A stretch of 11,972 bases of DNA, taken from NCBI GenBank assembly GCA_011620445.1, contig WOZB01000084.1, forward strand, positions 1-11,972. The letters are read 5' to 3'. Under the pieces are notes generated by a model, which was not told the DNA's origin, made no database searches, and was given only the letters and a program-made list of their open reading frames with translations. This stretch comes from Anaerolineaceae bacterium. Its GTDB lineage: Bacteria; Chloroflexota; Anaerolineae; Anaerolineales; Anaerolineaceae. The translations under genes were made by a program, and so were the position numbers. Shown here piece after piece: positions 1-7,613 of the stretch; position 1 is the stretch's first letter, and every line of letters begins with the position of its first letter.

Positions 1-1521
1 GGCTACATCCTCCCATTTATCTTTATGGGAGGGCTTTTCTACTTCTTTATCCGTCAGGCACAAGGCTCGAATAACGCGGCCATGTCTTTTGGCAAATCCA
101 AAGCCAAGATGCTGACGGGCGAACATCCAACCGTTACCTTTGCTGATGTTGCAGGGGTTGATGAAGCCAAAGGTGAACTTGCGGAAATTGTTGAATTTCT
201 AAAAGAACCTCAGAAATTTATCGCTTTGGGCGCTAGAATTCCAAAAGGTGTTTTGCTGATTGGTGCCCCCGGTACTGGTAAAACCTTGATGGCCAAGGCT
301 GTCTCTGGTGAAGCTGGTGTACCCTTCTTCTCCATTTCTGGTTCGGAATTTGTGGAAATGTTCGTTGGGGTTGGTGCCAGCCGTGTGAGGGATCTCTTTG
401 ACCAGGCTAAAAAACATTCACCCTGTATCGTTTTTGTTGATGAAATTGATGCTGTTGGCCGTCAACGCGGAACGGGTTTGGGCGGCAGCCATGATGAACG
501 CGAGCAGACGCTCAATCAAATGTTGGTTGAAATGGACGGCTTTAACACAGATACTAATGTAATAGTTATCGCTGCGACCAACCGCCCGGATATCTTGGAC
601 CCAGCGCTTTTGCGCCCTGGTCGTTTTGACCGCCGTGTTACCTTGGACCGCCCTGACATGAATGGCCGTTTTGAAATTCTCAAAGTGCATGCCAAAGGAA
701 AACCCCTGGCATCCAATGTGGACCTGCAAATTATCGCCAGGGCAACCCCAGGATTTGTCGGCGCGGACCTCGAAAACCTGATTAATGAGGCCGCAATTCT
801 TGCCGCCCGCCGCAACAAGAAAGTAATTGAACAAACTGAAATTGAAGAAGCCATTGAACGCGTTATCGCTGGCCCAGAGCGCAAAAATCGCCTGATTAAT
901 CCCGGTGAAAAGCGCATCATTGCCTATCACGAAGCCGGGCATGCCATCGTCATCAGTACTTTGCCTGAAGGTGATCCTGTCCAAAAGGTATCGATCATCT
1001 CTCGTGGTATGGCTGGTTGTTACACGATCTCCTTACCCGAGGAAGACCGCATGCTTGATTCACGCAAGAAAATTATTGCACAAATGGTTGGTTTATTAGG
1101 CGGCCGGGCAGCAGAAGCTTTGATTTTTGATGATATAACTTCTGGTGCTTCGAACGATATCGAGAACGTAACCAAGTTGGCTCGCAAAATGATTACCCGC
1201 CTTGGCATGAGCACAGATCTCGGCCCGAGGGTCTTCGGACAACAGGATGAAATGGTCTTTTTAGGCCGCGAAATTAGCGAACAAAGAGATTATTCAGAAT
1301 CAGTAGCTGAAAGAATTGACCGCGAAGTGCAGACGCTGGTCACCAATGCTTATGATGAAGCCTCCCGAATTCTCACGATGCATAAGGCAAAGCTTATTGA
1401 GGTAGCCGAAAAATTGTTGGAAGTGGAAACCCTGAGTCGCGAGCAATTTGAACAAATCTTCCCAACTCCAGTCAAAAAGAATCAAGGAATACCGCAATTG
1501 CAGCAGAGTTCTGGAGCCTAG
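1..1521 (+). CDS. ftsH: ATP-dependent zinc metalloprotease FtsH, 5' end cut by window edge
   Basis: Membrane-anchored AAA+ protease that degrades misfolded or short-lived membrane and cytosolic proteins. The frame is open from base 1, so the ATG at 25 is internal and roughly 100 N-terminal residues (first membrane helix and periplasmic part) lie outside. Residues below count from that ATG. The window opens inside the second membrane helix ([10 protein letters not shown]). The AAA domain has Walker A GAPGTGKT (80-87), the FVG pore motif (113-115), Walker B with VFVDEID (about 136-142), and arginine-finger positions R200 and R203 in RPGRFDR. The M41 peptidase domain has HEAGH (302-306), and D378 in SGASNDIE is the expected third zinc ligand. 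All key residues are intact. The C-terminal tail is short and polar (about 478-498), as is usual. It converges on miaA, 49 bp away. Identity is very secure; only the true start is missing. Confidence 0.98.
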   Translation, partial: GYILPFIFMGGLFYFFIRQAQGSNNAAMSFGKSKAKMLTGEHPTVTFADVAGVDEAKGELAEIVEFLKEPQKFIALGARIPKGVLLIGAPGTGKTLMAKAVSGEAGVPFFSISGSEFVEMFVGVGASRVRDLFDQAKKHSPCIVFVDEIDAVGRQRGTGLGGSHDEREQTLNQMLVEMDGFNTDTNVIVIAATNRPDILDPALLRPGRFDRRVTLDRPDMNGRFEILKVHAKGKPLASNVDLQIIARATPGFVGADLENLINEAAILAARRNKKVIEQTEIEEAIERVIAGPERKNRLINPGEKRIIAYHEAGHAIVISTLPEGDPVQKVSIISRGMAGCYTISLPEEDRMLDSRKKIIAQMVGLLGGRAAEALIFDDITSGASNDIENVTKLARKMITRLGMSTDLGPRVFGQQDEMVFLGREISEQRDYSESVAERIDREVQTLVTNAYDEASRILTMHKAKLIEVAEKLLEVETLSREQFEQIFPTPVKKNQGIPQLQQSSGA

Positions 1522-1570
1522 ATCGTGAACTAACTTAAAGGAGCGCGTTTTCCTAAAAATGGAAACAAAC

Positions 1571-2503
1571 TCAGTCAAATAACCAGTTTTGAATTTGACC
1601 CAGAATTTTTTGAAGCAGTTCTGGGTCATTTGCTTTAAACCAATGAATAGCAGGATCGTTAGGTTTGAACCAGTTCGCCTGGTGCCGTATAAACTTGCGG
1701 GTATTCCTTCGAATGAGCTGGATGCATTCATCCAGGCTGATCTCTCCACTAAGATAATCCAAAACTTCTGTGTAGCCGATTACACCAATACGGCGCAGTT
1801 GGGCTGCTTTGCCTGCCGCTACCAAATCGTGAACTTCAGCTACCAAGCCGGCTTCAAACATACCCTGAATGCGTTCATCTGCTCGGGCATACAGTTCTTC
1901 ACGTGGCCATTCAATTCCGATTGAAAACGAGTCGTAGGGTGATCTGCCGGAACGTTTCAACTCTGAAAACCGCCTACCGCTCAAAAATAGTACTTCAAAA
2001 GCTCGGATAACCCGGCGGTGATTGCGATAGTCGATGGATTTTGCGGCTTCCGGGTCCAATAGCAGAAGTTTTTCGTGCAACACATCAAAGCCCAGTGAAT
2101 CACCCCACTCACCTATAGCTATACGCAACCGCTCATCCCCCACTTGCTCAGGAACTTGCCAACCTTGGGTTATAGAGCGTAAATACTGACCGGTTCCACC
2201 TACCAAAATCGGCAATTTACCTTTGGAATGGATAAACCTGATCGAATCCATGCTTGCTTTTTGGAATTCGCCAAGACTCCAGGGCTGGTCGATTGATGTG
2301 ACATCCACCAGGTGGTGAGGTATGCGATTACGTTCACCGCGATCAGGTTTGGCAACCCCAATATTGAGCTCCTGATAAAAACTGCGCGAATCCGCTGAAA
2401 TGATTTCTCCATCCAGGGCTTCTGCAATCTGAACCGCTAGCCCGCTTTTGCCTGACGCGGTCGGCCCGACAACCATCACTAATTTGGGTAAGTTAGCTAC
2501 CAT
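1571..2503 (-). CDS. miaA: tRNA dimethylallyltransferase MiaA
   Basis: Adds a dimethylallyl group from DMAPP to N6 of A37 in tRNAs that read UNN codons, the first step toward i6A/ms2i6A. The 310-residue length is normal for the family. The P-loop GPTASGKS is at residues 13-20. The DSR segment (38-40, the MiaA catalytic-Asp region) leads into LNIGVAKPD, followed by PHHLVDV (62-68), GGTGQYLRS (102-110) and the C-terminal VIGYTEVLDYLSGE (241-254) with an Arg/Lys-rich tRNA-contact stretch after it. The ATG at 2501-2503 starts inside the end of yraN (11-bp overlap), which suggests translational coupling. The C-terminus carries two similar 10-residue units (WFKPNDPAIH and WFKANDPELL, 278-297). It converges with ftsH. 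Confidence 0.96.
   Translation of the reverse strand: MVANLPKLVMVVGPTASGKSGLAVQIAEALDGEIISADSRSFYQELNIGVAKPDRGERNRIPHHLVDVTSIDQPWSLGEFQKASMDSIRFIHSKGKLPILVGGTGQYLRSITQGWQVPEQVGDERLRIAIGEWGDSLGFDVLHEKLLLLDPEAAKSIDYRNHRRVIRAFEVLFLSGRRFSELKRSGRSPYDSFSIGIEWPREELYARADERIQGMFEAGLVAEVHDLVAAGKAAQLRRIGVIGYTEVLDYLSGEISLDECIQLIRRNTRKFIRHQANWFKPNDPAIHWFKANDPELLQKILGQIQNWLFD
1596..1628 (+). terminator. Perfect 10-bp inverted repeat, possible ftsH terminator inside miaA
   Basis: TGACCCAGAA (1596-1605) and TTCTGGGTCA (1619-1628) are exact reverse complements separated by a 13-base loop. On the + strand the stem is followed by a broken T-run (TTTGCTTT), so it could end ftsH transcripts about 75 bases after the stop codon. 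It sits inside the last codons of miaA on the other strand, where no T-run follows. A 10-bp repeat with a loop this size could also arise by chance in 12 kb (by my rough estimate, about one chance in four), so the call rests mainly on its position between convergent genes. Confidence 0.4.
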
Positions 2504-2876
2504 CGGCGGGTCCTAATGATTCATAGTGGAAGAACTGGGGCTGGCCATTTTTCCACAGCTCGACCACGATCAAATCGAGCTGCCATTCAGGTTCCTTTTC
2601 AAATCTGGCAAGGTAGGCATCGATTGCCTTTAGAAGACTTCCTAATTTCCGCTTGTGTACCGCATCCTCTCCAAGCCCAAATTGGACTGCCCGCCGTGTT
2701 TTTACTTCCACGAAATGCAGGATATCTGAATGCTCAGCAATTATGTCAAGTTCCTGATGCCCAGCCCGAAAGTTGCGTTCGAGAATTTTGTAGCCCCTGG
2801 CTGCCAAATAATTAGCCGCCAGAGTTTCACCTTGCGTACCCAGCGATTTGTTATGAAGGGCATCTGATTTCATCAT
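2493..2876 (-). CDS. yraN: UPF0102 / YraN-family endonuclease-like protein
   Basis: Small protein of the YraN (UPF0102) family, which has a restriction-endonuclease-like fold and an uncertain cellular role. Family marks are GTQGETLAANYLAARGY near the start, NFRAGHQELDIIA (the usual GEID site appears here as QELD, keeping the acidic pair), FVEVKTRR (the core E-x-K), and FGLGEDAV followed by K and an A-x-x-YL helix. A longer reading from ATG 2916-2918 is open but has no ribosome site, and its 14 extra residues lie before the conserved domain. I prefer the tandem ATGs at 2874-2876 and 2871-2873. AGGA lies directly before the first, so either the second is used (3-base spacer) or the message is leaderless. 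It is upstream of miaA and overlaps it by 11 bp. The function is not established, so the symbol is a family name. Confidence 0.88.
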   Translation of the reverse strand: MMKSDALHNKSLGTQGETLAANYLAARGYKILERNFRAGHQELDIIAEHSDILHFVEVKTRRAVQFGLGEDAVHKRKLGSLLKAIDAYLARFEKEPEWQLDLIVVELWKNGQPQFFHYESLGPADGS

Positions 2877-2882
2877 TCCTAA

Positions 2883-2888
2883 AGTATA
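2883..2888 (-). promoter_or_regulatory. Candidate -10 box for yraN-miaA (possibly leaderless)
   Basis: On the minus strand TATACT matches the -10 consensus at 5 of 6 positions. A start point 7 bases downstream would fall on the A of the first tandem ATG at 2876, giving a leaderless transcript. The -35 region about 17 bases upstream (ATTTCT) is a poor match. This is a plausible but weak call. Confidence 0.3.
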
Positions 2889-2941
2889 ACCAAAGTAGAT
2901 CTCGCAGAAATATCTCATGATGGGAAAAACTCATCGAATGG

Positions 2942-2947
2942 TATAAA
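2942..2947 (+). promoter_or_regulatory. Candidate -10 box for the cinA operon
   Basis: TATAAA lies about 26 bases before the cinA start codon in the divergent intergenic region and matches the -10 consensus at 5 of 6 positions. No good -35 element is visible: TGATGG at 2918-2923, 18 bases upstream, is weak. It is the only obvious promoter-like element ahead of the plus-strand run. Confidence 0.35.
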
Positions 2948-2963
2948 ATTGAGCCATCCTGTT

Positions 2964-2968
2964 GGAGG
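2964..2968 (+). promoter_or_regulatory. Ribosome binding site fixing the cinA start
   Basis: GGAGG followed by AAGA and ATG at 2973. This supports the ATG over the in-frame TTG at 2949, which has no such site and adds eight residues before the conserved ATAEIVTIGTELL start of the family. Confidence 0.8.
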
Positions 2969-2972
2969 AAGA

Positions 2973-4136
2973 ATGGCGACTGCAGAAATCGTAACAATCG
3001 GGACAGAATTGCTATTAGGGGAGATAAACGATACAAACTCACGCTACATCGCCAGAGCCCTGCGGGATATTGGGGTGGATATCTATCGTATCACTTCGGT
3101 TGGGGATAATGCCGCCCGCATCACAGCTACGTTACAGGAGGCCTTGATGCGTTCCGATTTTGTCATTACAACCGGGGGTCTTGGACCAACTGTTGACGAT
3201 CCAACCCGGCAAGCCATTGCAGATGTGTTCAATGTGCCTCTCGAGTATAAATCAGAGTTGTGGGATGAGATCCTTGAACGATTCACGCGTTACGGGCTCA
3301 TGCCGACTGAAAACAATAAACGACAGGCTTTTGTACCGGAAGGTGCCTTAGTCATCAGCAATCCAGTAGGCACCGCCCCGGCTTTTATATATGAATTGGG
3401 AGCAAAGACCACTATCTCACTGCCAGGTGTTCCAAAAGAAATGGAACATTTACTCAATAACTTCGTTTTAGGCTACCTGAAACGCCGCTACAAACTTCAG
3501 GAATCGGTTATAAAAGCTGTCGTTGTGCACACAGTCGGAAAAGGTGAATCGGCCATCGATGAGTTGGTTGGGGATCTGGAAAAGCTGAAGAACCCAACCG
3601 TTGGCCTGTTGGCTCATCCCGGGCAGACTGATATCCGAATCACAGCTAAGGCCAGTTCCCAGGCAGAAGCGGAGCAAATGATCAAGCCTGTTCTTGAGAT
3701 TGTCAGGGAGAAACTGAAGCCCTTTATTTACGGTGAGGACGAGACCTCGTTGGAATCCGTTGTGGCAGCCGGTTTATTGGCATTAGGAAAACGCCTGGCG
3801 ATTATTGAGTATGGCACAGACTCAGAGTTGTTTACCCGGCTCAATCCACTAGCTCCCGAGCTTACTATCGGTCAGGCCATGGGTATGGAACCTTCTAACG
3901 AGAGTTTGAAAACCCTTATGAAGGATATCAGCGACCAGAAAACTGCAGATTTCATTTTGGGCATTCGCGTGCGCGAAAATGAGAGCAAGTCAGATATTTT
4001 GCTGACCTATTTTGATGGCAAAGGTTATTCGGAAACTGAAAGGTCCTATGGCGGGCCGATGGGCGATGCCAGGCTTTGGGGTGTCAATACCGCTTTGGAT
4101 CTGCTAAGGAAAAAAATGAATTTGGTTAATCTGTAA
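2973..4136 (+). CDS. cinA: CinA-family protein with degenerate C-terminal deamidase domain
   Basis: CinA proteins join an N-terminal MoaB/MogA-like domain (COG1058, reported ADP-ribose pyrophosphatase activity) to a C-terminal NMN deamidase domain (PncC-like). The N-terminal part is typical: IVTIGTELLLGEINDTN (6-22), TTGGLGPTVDDPTR (66-79), NPVGTAPAF (130-138) and LPGVPKEMEHL (150-160). A middle domain runs to about 250, ending near FIYGEDETSLE. The C-terminal part (about 258-387) does not look catalytic. Where active members have ESCTGGLL, this protein has EYGTDSEL (279-286), so the catalytic serine and the Gly-Gly are missing, and I cannot find the downstream N-x-x-K segment. At 387 residues it is slightly short for the family (usually a little over 400). 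The reading frame is clean, so this looks evolved rather than broken. It is the first gene of the plus-strand run, 16 bp before the amidohydrolase gene. Confidence 0.93.
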   Translation: MATAEIVTIGTELLLGEINDTNSRYIARALRDIGVDIYRITSVGDNAARITATLQEALMRSDFVITTGGLGPTVDDPTRQAIADVFNVPLEYKSELWDEILERFTRYGLMPTENNKRQAFVPEGALVISNPVGTAPAFIYELGAKTTISLPGVPKEMEHLLNNFVLGYLKRRYKLQESVIKAVVVHTVGKGESAIDELVGDLEKLKNPTVGLLAHPGQTDIRITAKASSQAEAEQMIKPVLEIVREKLKPFIYGEDETSLESVVAAGLLALGKRLAIIEYGTDSELFTRLNPLAPELTIGQAMGMEPSNESLKTLMKDISDQKTADFILGIRVRENESKSDILLTYFDGKGYSETERSYGGPMGDARLWGVNTALDLLRKKMNLVNL

Positions 4137-4143
4137 ATTGAAA

Positions 4144-4147
4144 GGAG
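4144..4147 (+). promoter_or_regulatory. Ribosome binding site fixing the amidohydrolase start
   Basis: GGAG within AAAGGAGAG, 5 bases before ATG 4153. It sits inside the five extra codons of an in-frame TTG reading from 4138, so the ATG is the likely start. Confidence 0.8.
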
Positions 4148-4152
4148 AGAAT

Positions 4153-6132
4153 ATGCCAAATGTTGACACAATTCTCCACAATGCCGTTGTCCTTACCATG
4201 GACAAAGAATTTCGCATATTTGAACCAGGCGCTGTGGCGGTTAAGGACAATCTGATTGTTGCAGTTGGACCTGAGACTGAGATATTAAATGGCTTTGAAG
4301 CTGCCCATTTAGTGGACTGCCAGGGTAAAGTTCTGATGCCAGGTATTATCAATACACACACACATGTACCGATGACCCTGCTACGTGGCCTGGCGGATGA
4401 TTTGCGCCTGGATGTATGGTTGATGGGTTATATGATGCCAGTAGAACGTGAATTCGTGACCCCCGAATTCGTGAGGTTAGGAACAAAACTGGCCTGTGCC
4501 GAAATGATCCGCTCGGGTGTGACCGCGTTCGCGGACATGTACTACTTCGAAGACGCAATTGCCGAAACAACCGCAGAAGTTGGCATGCGAGCCTGGGCTG
4601 GCCAGACAGTCATGAAATTCCCAGCCCCTGACGCCAAATCATACGAAGATTCTCTGGCTCTTTGCGAGGCCCTGATCAAGAAATGGAAAGGTCACCCACT
4701 GATTGTACCGGCCATTGCCCCGCACGCAGTCTATACCTGCCCTGCCGAGGTACTTATGGCTTGTGCCAAAATGGCCAAACAATACGATGTTCCCATCCAT
4801 TTCCATGTTGCGGAAACATCCTCCGAAGTGGAAACCCTGCGTAATGCCGAGGGAATGCCGGTTGTGCCTTATATCAAAAAACTGGGCATGCTGGATGTCA
4901 AATTGCTGGCTGCTCATTGTGTTTACGTGGATGAAGGTGAAATCCGCACCATGCTGCATTACAACGTGGGTATTGCCCATAACCCTTCATCAAACCTCAA
5001 ATTGGCATCTGGTTTTGCGCCGATAAAGAGAATGCTGGAACTGGGCTGCAATGTTGGCGTGGGAACGGATGGAACGGCTTCCAACAACGATCTGGACATG
5101 TTCGAAGAAATCAGATTAGCCAGTTTTGTCGCTAAGGCGCATTCAGGAGATCCCACTGCCCTGCCTGCCAGGCAAGCGCTTGAGATGGTGACCATTCAAG
5201 GGGCGCGCGCCATGCATATCGCTGACATTACCGGATCACTGGAAGCCGGCAAGCGGGCTGATTTAATTACCGTTGAAGTTGACTTGGTGCACAATTCTCC
5301 TAGATTTCGAAGGGATCCGAATGGAATTTATGCCCAGCTAATTTATGCTGCAAAGGCTGCTGATGTGCGTGATGTGATGGTTGAAGGCAAGTGGCTGATG
5401 CAGGATAAGCAGTTGATGACCATTGATGAGAAGGCCGCGCTTCAGGAAGCCCAAGTGCTTGCTGTCAAAATTGACAATTTCTTGAAAGGCCGTGAAGAGT
5501 CAGTCATCTCCAAACTTATCGCTATCGGCGGAGCCGCCGAAATGGAATCGTTTGAAGTGCAATCCAAGGTGAGAGTAGATGACCTGGATGAAATCGAAAA
5601 AGCACTCTTTATTCCCGAAATTGAAATTGTGCGCGTGCGGCACTATCATGAATTCGATAGCTACTTTAGCTTTGAAGACCCAAGCCAGGGACGTTTGCGC
5701 TATCGGGAAGATGAGTTCATTGATGAGAATGGGAAAATCACCAACGTACGTTCAAGATTGACGTTGATTGGATCAGAAAACGAAAGTTTCGACGAGGAAA
5801 TTCTGCTCTCCCGCAGCCGCTATCTAGCCCCTGCTTCACACTCTCTGCGATTCTATAATGAATACTTCAAACCAAGTTCGGTGCTTGAAATTGAGAAAAA
5901 TCGTTTGCGTTACCTGATTCGCTATAAGGAAGAGGAATTCTTCGTCAATTTCGACAAGTTGATCCGACCTGATATTGGTCACTTTATTGAGATCAAGAGC
6001 CGTACTTGGTCCAAGCAGGATGCCGATAAAAAGGCAGCCATGGTTGCAGAACTACTCGATAAACTCGGCTTGGCGAATAAGGTCCATATTCATGAAGATT
6101 ACGTCAGCCTGATTGAGAAAGCCCAAAGATGA
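4153..6132 (+). CDS. MTA/SAH deaminase-like amidohydrolase fused to a C-terminal CYTH domain
   Basis: Two-domain protein of 659 residues. Residues 1 to about 445 form a metal-dependent amidohydrolase closest in pattern to 5-methylthioadenosine/S-adenosylhomocysteine deaminase (MtaD). Visible marks are NTHTHVPMTLLRG with metal ligands H69 and H71, E98 in PVE (substrate-contact position), H191 in APHAVY, H218 and E221 in HFHVAET, H255 in AAHCVY, and D306 in GTDGTASNN. From memory of the Thermotoga TM0936 protein, its substrate arginines R136 and R148 correspond here to Q151 and S163, so the exact substrate is open. Residues about 465-655 read as a CYTH (triphosphate tunnel) domain: FEVQSKVRVDDLDEIEKAL, FDSYF, LRYRED (R516, R518), K582-x-R584 and HFIEIKSRTW. 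Two expected acidic positions are Q470 and K615, and the mid-domain Lys position is I539. The frame is unbroken across the junction. The stop overlaps the glgA start as ATGA. No symbol is given because of the fusion and uncertain substrate. Confidence 0.9.
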   Translation: MPNVDTILHNAVVLTMDKEFRIFEPGAVAVKDNLIVAVGPETEILNGFEAAHLVDCQGKVLMPGIINTHTHVPMTLLRGLADDLRLDVWLMGYMMPVEREFVTPEFVRLGTKLACAEMIRSGVTAFADMYYFEDAIAETTAEVGMRAWAGQTVMKFPAPDAKSYEDSLALCEALIKKWKGHPLIVPAIAPHAVYTCPAEVLMACAKMAKQYDVPIHFHVAETSSEVETLRNAEGMPVVPYIKKLGMLDVKLLAAHCVYVDEGEIRTMLHYNVGIAHNPSSNLKLASGFAPIKRMLELGCNVGVGTDGTASNNDLDMFEEIRLASFVAKAHSGDPTALPARQALEMVTIQGARAMHIADITGSLEAGKRADLITVEVDLVHNSPRFRRDPNGIYAQLIYAAKAADVRDVMVEGKWLMQDKQLMTIDEKAALQEAQVLAVKIDNFLKGREESVISKLIAIGGAAEMESFEVQSKVRVDDLDEIEKALFIPEIEIVRVRHYHEFDSYFSFEDPSQGRLRYREDEFIDENGKITNVRSRLTLIGSENESFDEEILLSRSRYLAPASHSLRFYNEYFKPSSVLEIEKNRLRYLIRYKEEEFFVNFDKLIRPDIGHFIEIKSRTWSKQDADKKAAMVAELLDKLGLANKVHIHEDYVSLIEKAQR

Positions 6133-7613
6133 AAAATAAAACCGATATGAGAGTCTTGATGGTGGCAGCTGAGGCTTCCCCACTGATCAAGATTGGTGGA
6201 TTGGGGGATGTAGCTGGTGTACTGCCAAAGGCGATAAAAGACCTCAATCCATCGAATATCGATATGCGGGTAATTTTGCCTTATCACCAAGTTCTGCAGA
6301 AAAAACCCTTGAAAACCCGGGAATTGGGTAGTTTTAACCTTGCAATTCCCACTGGGCAGATCCCCTGTCGACTTTCCATTTTTGAAGAAGCCGAGATTCC
6401 TATTTACCTGGTCTCGAACGAGTATATTGATAAGGCCCCCTGTGTTTACAGTGGGAAACCTGCAGACGACGCCATGAAGTATATGAGCTTTTCAATGGCT
6501 GTACTGGAAGCTGCCAGGCTTCTGGATTGGAAATTCGACGTCTTGCACGCGAATGATTGGCACACGGCAGTATCCTTGCATTTATTGAAAGCAATTCGGA
6601 AAACAGACCCGTTTTTTGCTGGATGCAAGGGACTGTTAACAGTACACAACATGCCTTACAACGGCTGGGGTTCACAAGCTGCCATGAAGAGCCTGGGGAT
6701 AAAACCGAGTACCAGCCGGAAATTGCCTGGCTGGGCACGCTATACCCCCCTCGCGATGGGATTGGCATCAGCCGATAAAGTTGTGGCTGTTTCCAAGGGT
6801 TACGCGGAAGAGATTCTGACAGAACCGTTCGGTTCGGGCTTATCCGAATTCATGCAGACGCTCGGAGACAAATTAACTGGTATTGTCAATGGCATCGATA
6901 CAGAATCCTACAACCCGGAAACTGACAAAAATATCGCCGCGGGTTACTCCAGCTCTGATTTGGATGGCAAGGCCGCCTGTAAACGAGCGCTTCAGGAATT
7001 GGCTGGCTTTAAACCGGATCCAAAAATCCCGATTTTCAGTATCGTCAGCCGCCTTGATAACCAAAAAGGTATCGACCTGGCATTGGATGCCATCAGCAAG
7101 ATGGCGAAACTGGATTGGCAATTTGTTTTACTGGGCACAGGTGCACCAGACCTGGAAACTCAGGCAACTGAATTGGCTGAGGAGTATCCTGAAAAAGTAG
7201 CCTGCTTTATTCGTTTCGATGATAGCTTAGCCCGCAAGTTATATGCCGGGGCAGATATTTTACTGATGCCTTCCCTCTATGAACCCTGCGGTTTATCGCA
7301 AATGATTTCCATGCGTTATGGAAATTTACCACTGGCGCATGCGGTGGGTGGTCTGAAAGACACCATTATTGATTATTCAGAGCATCCAGCAGCTGCAACA
7401 GGTTTTCTTTTTAAAGAAGCCACCACTAAAGCACTCCGCCGGGAGATGCAAAAAGCACTCAAGGTATTTATGAAAAAGCCTCTCTGGAAGAAACTGCAAA
7501 TCAACGCCATGGAGAAAAATTTCTCCTGGTCTATCTCGGCCAGAGAATACCTGGCAGTCTATCAGTCATTATGGAAAGCACCTAGACCTGAAAGGAAGAG
7601 CCATGCCAAGTGA
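6129..7613 (+). CDS. glgA: Glycogen synthase (GT5 family)
   Basis: Transfers glucose from ADP-glucose (UDP-glucose in some lineages) to the non-reducing end of alpha-1,4-glucan in the cytoplasm. The 494-residue length is normal. The N-terminal half has the K-x-G-G-L signature KIGGLGDVAG (21-30), HANDWHT (140-146), TVHNMPYNG (171-179) and NGID (254-257). The C-terminal half has SRLDNQKGIDL (307-317, with conserved R308 and K313) and PSLYEPCGLSQ (381-391, with E385 at the catalytic-Glu position), followed by RYGNLPLAHAVGGLKDT. The ATG at 6129 overlaps the previous stop (ATGA), which favours coupled translation. An internal ATG at 6147 (MRVLMVAAEA) matches family starts but has no ribosome site. 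It overlaps malQ by 11 bp. glgC and glgB are not in the window. Confidence 0.97.
   Translation: MKNKTDMRVLMVAAEASPLIKIGGLGDVAGVLPKAIKDLNPSNIDMRVILPYHQVLQKKPLKTRELGSFNLAIPTGQIPCRLSIFEEAEIPIYLVSNEYIDKAPCVYSGKPADDAMKYMSFSMAVLEAARLLDWKFDVLHANDWHTAVSLHLLKAIRKTDPFFAGCKGLLTVHNMPYNGWGSQAAMKSLGIKPSTSRKLPGWARYTPLAMGLASADKVVAVSKGYAEEILTEPFGSGLSEFMQTLGDKLTGIVNGIDTESYNPETDKNIAAGYSSSDLDGKAACKRALQELAGFKPDPKIPIFSIVSRLDNQKGIDLALDAISKMAKLDWQFVLLGTGAPDLETQATELAEEYPEKVACFIRFDDSLARKLYAGADILLMPSLYEPCGLSQMISMRYGNLPLAHAVGGLKDTIIDYSEHPAAATGFLFKEATTKALRREMQKALKVFMKKPLWKKLQINAMEKNFSWSISAREYLAVYQSLWKAPRPERKSHAK

Noticed and set aside
418..984. 188-codon open frame antisense to ftsH
   Set aside because: It overlaps the conserved FtsH AAA region completely, resembles no protein I know, and has no ribosome site. 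It is a shadow of the real gene.
3744..4136. Frameshift or sequencing error as the cause of the odd CinA C-terminus
   Set aside because: The frame stays open to a normal end helix (ARLWGVNTALDLLRKK), and I saw no alternative frame restoring the ESCTGG motif, so gradual divergence fits better.
4450..4474. 10-bp direct repeat GAATTCGTGA with a 5-base spacer
   Set aside because: It lies in frame inside the amidohydrolase gene and encodes REFVTPEFV in a helix with no gap relative to the family. It looks like chance or codon similarity, not an operator.
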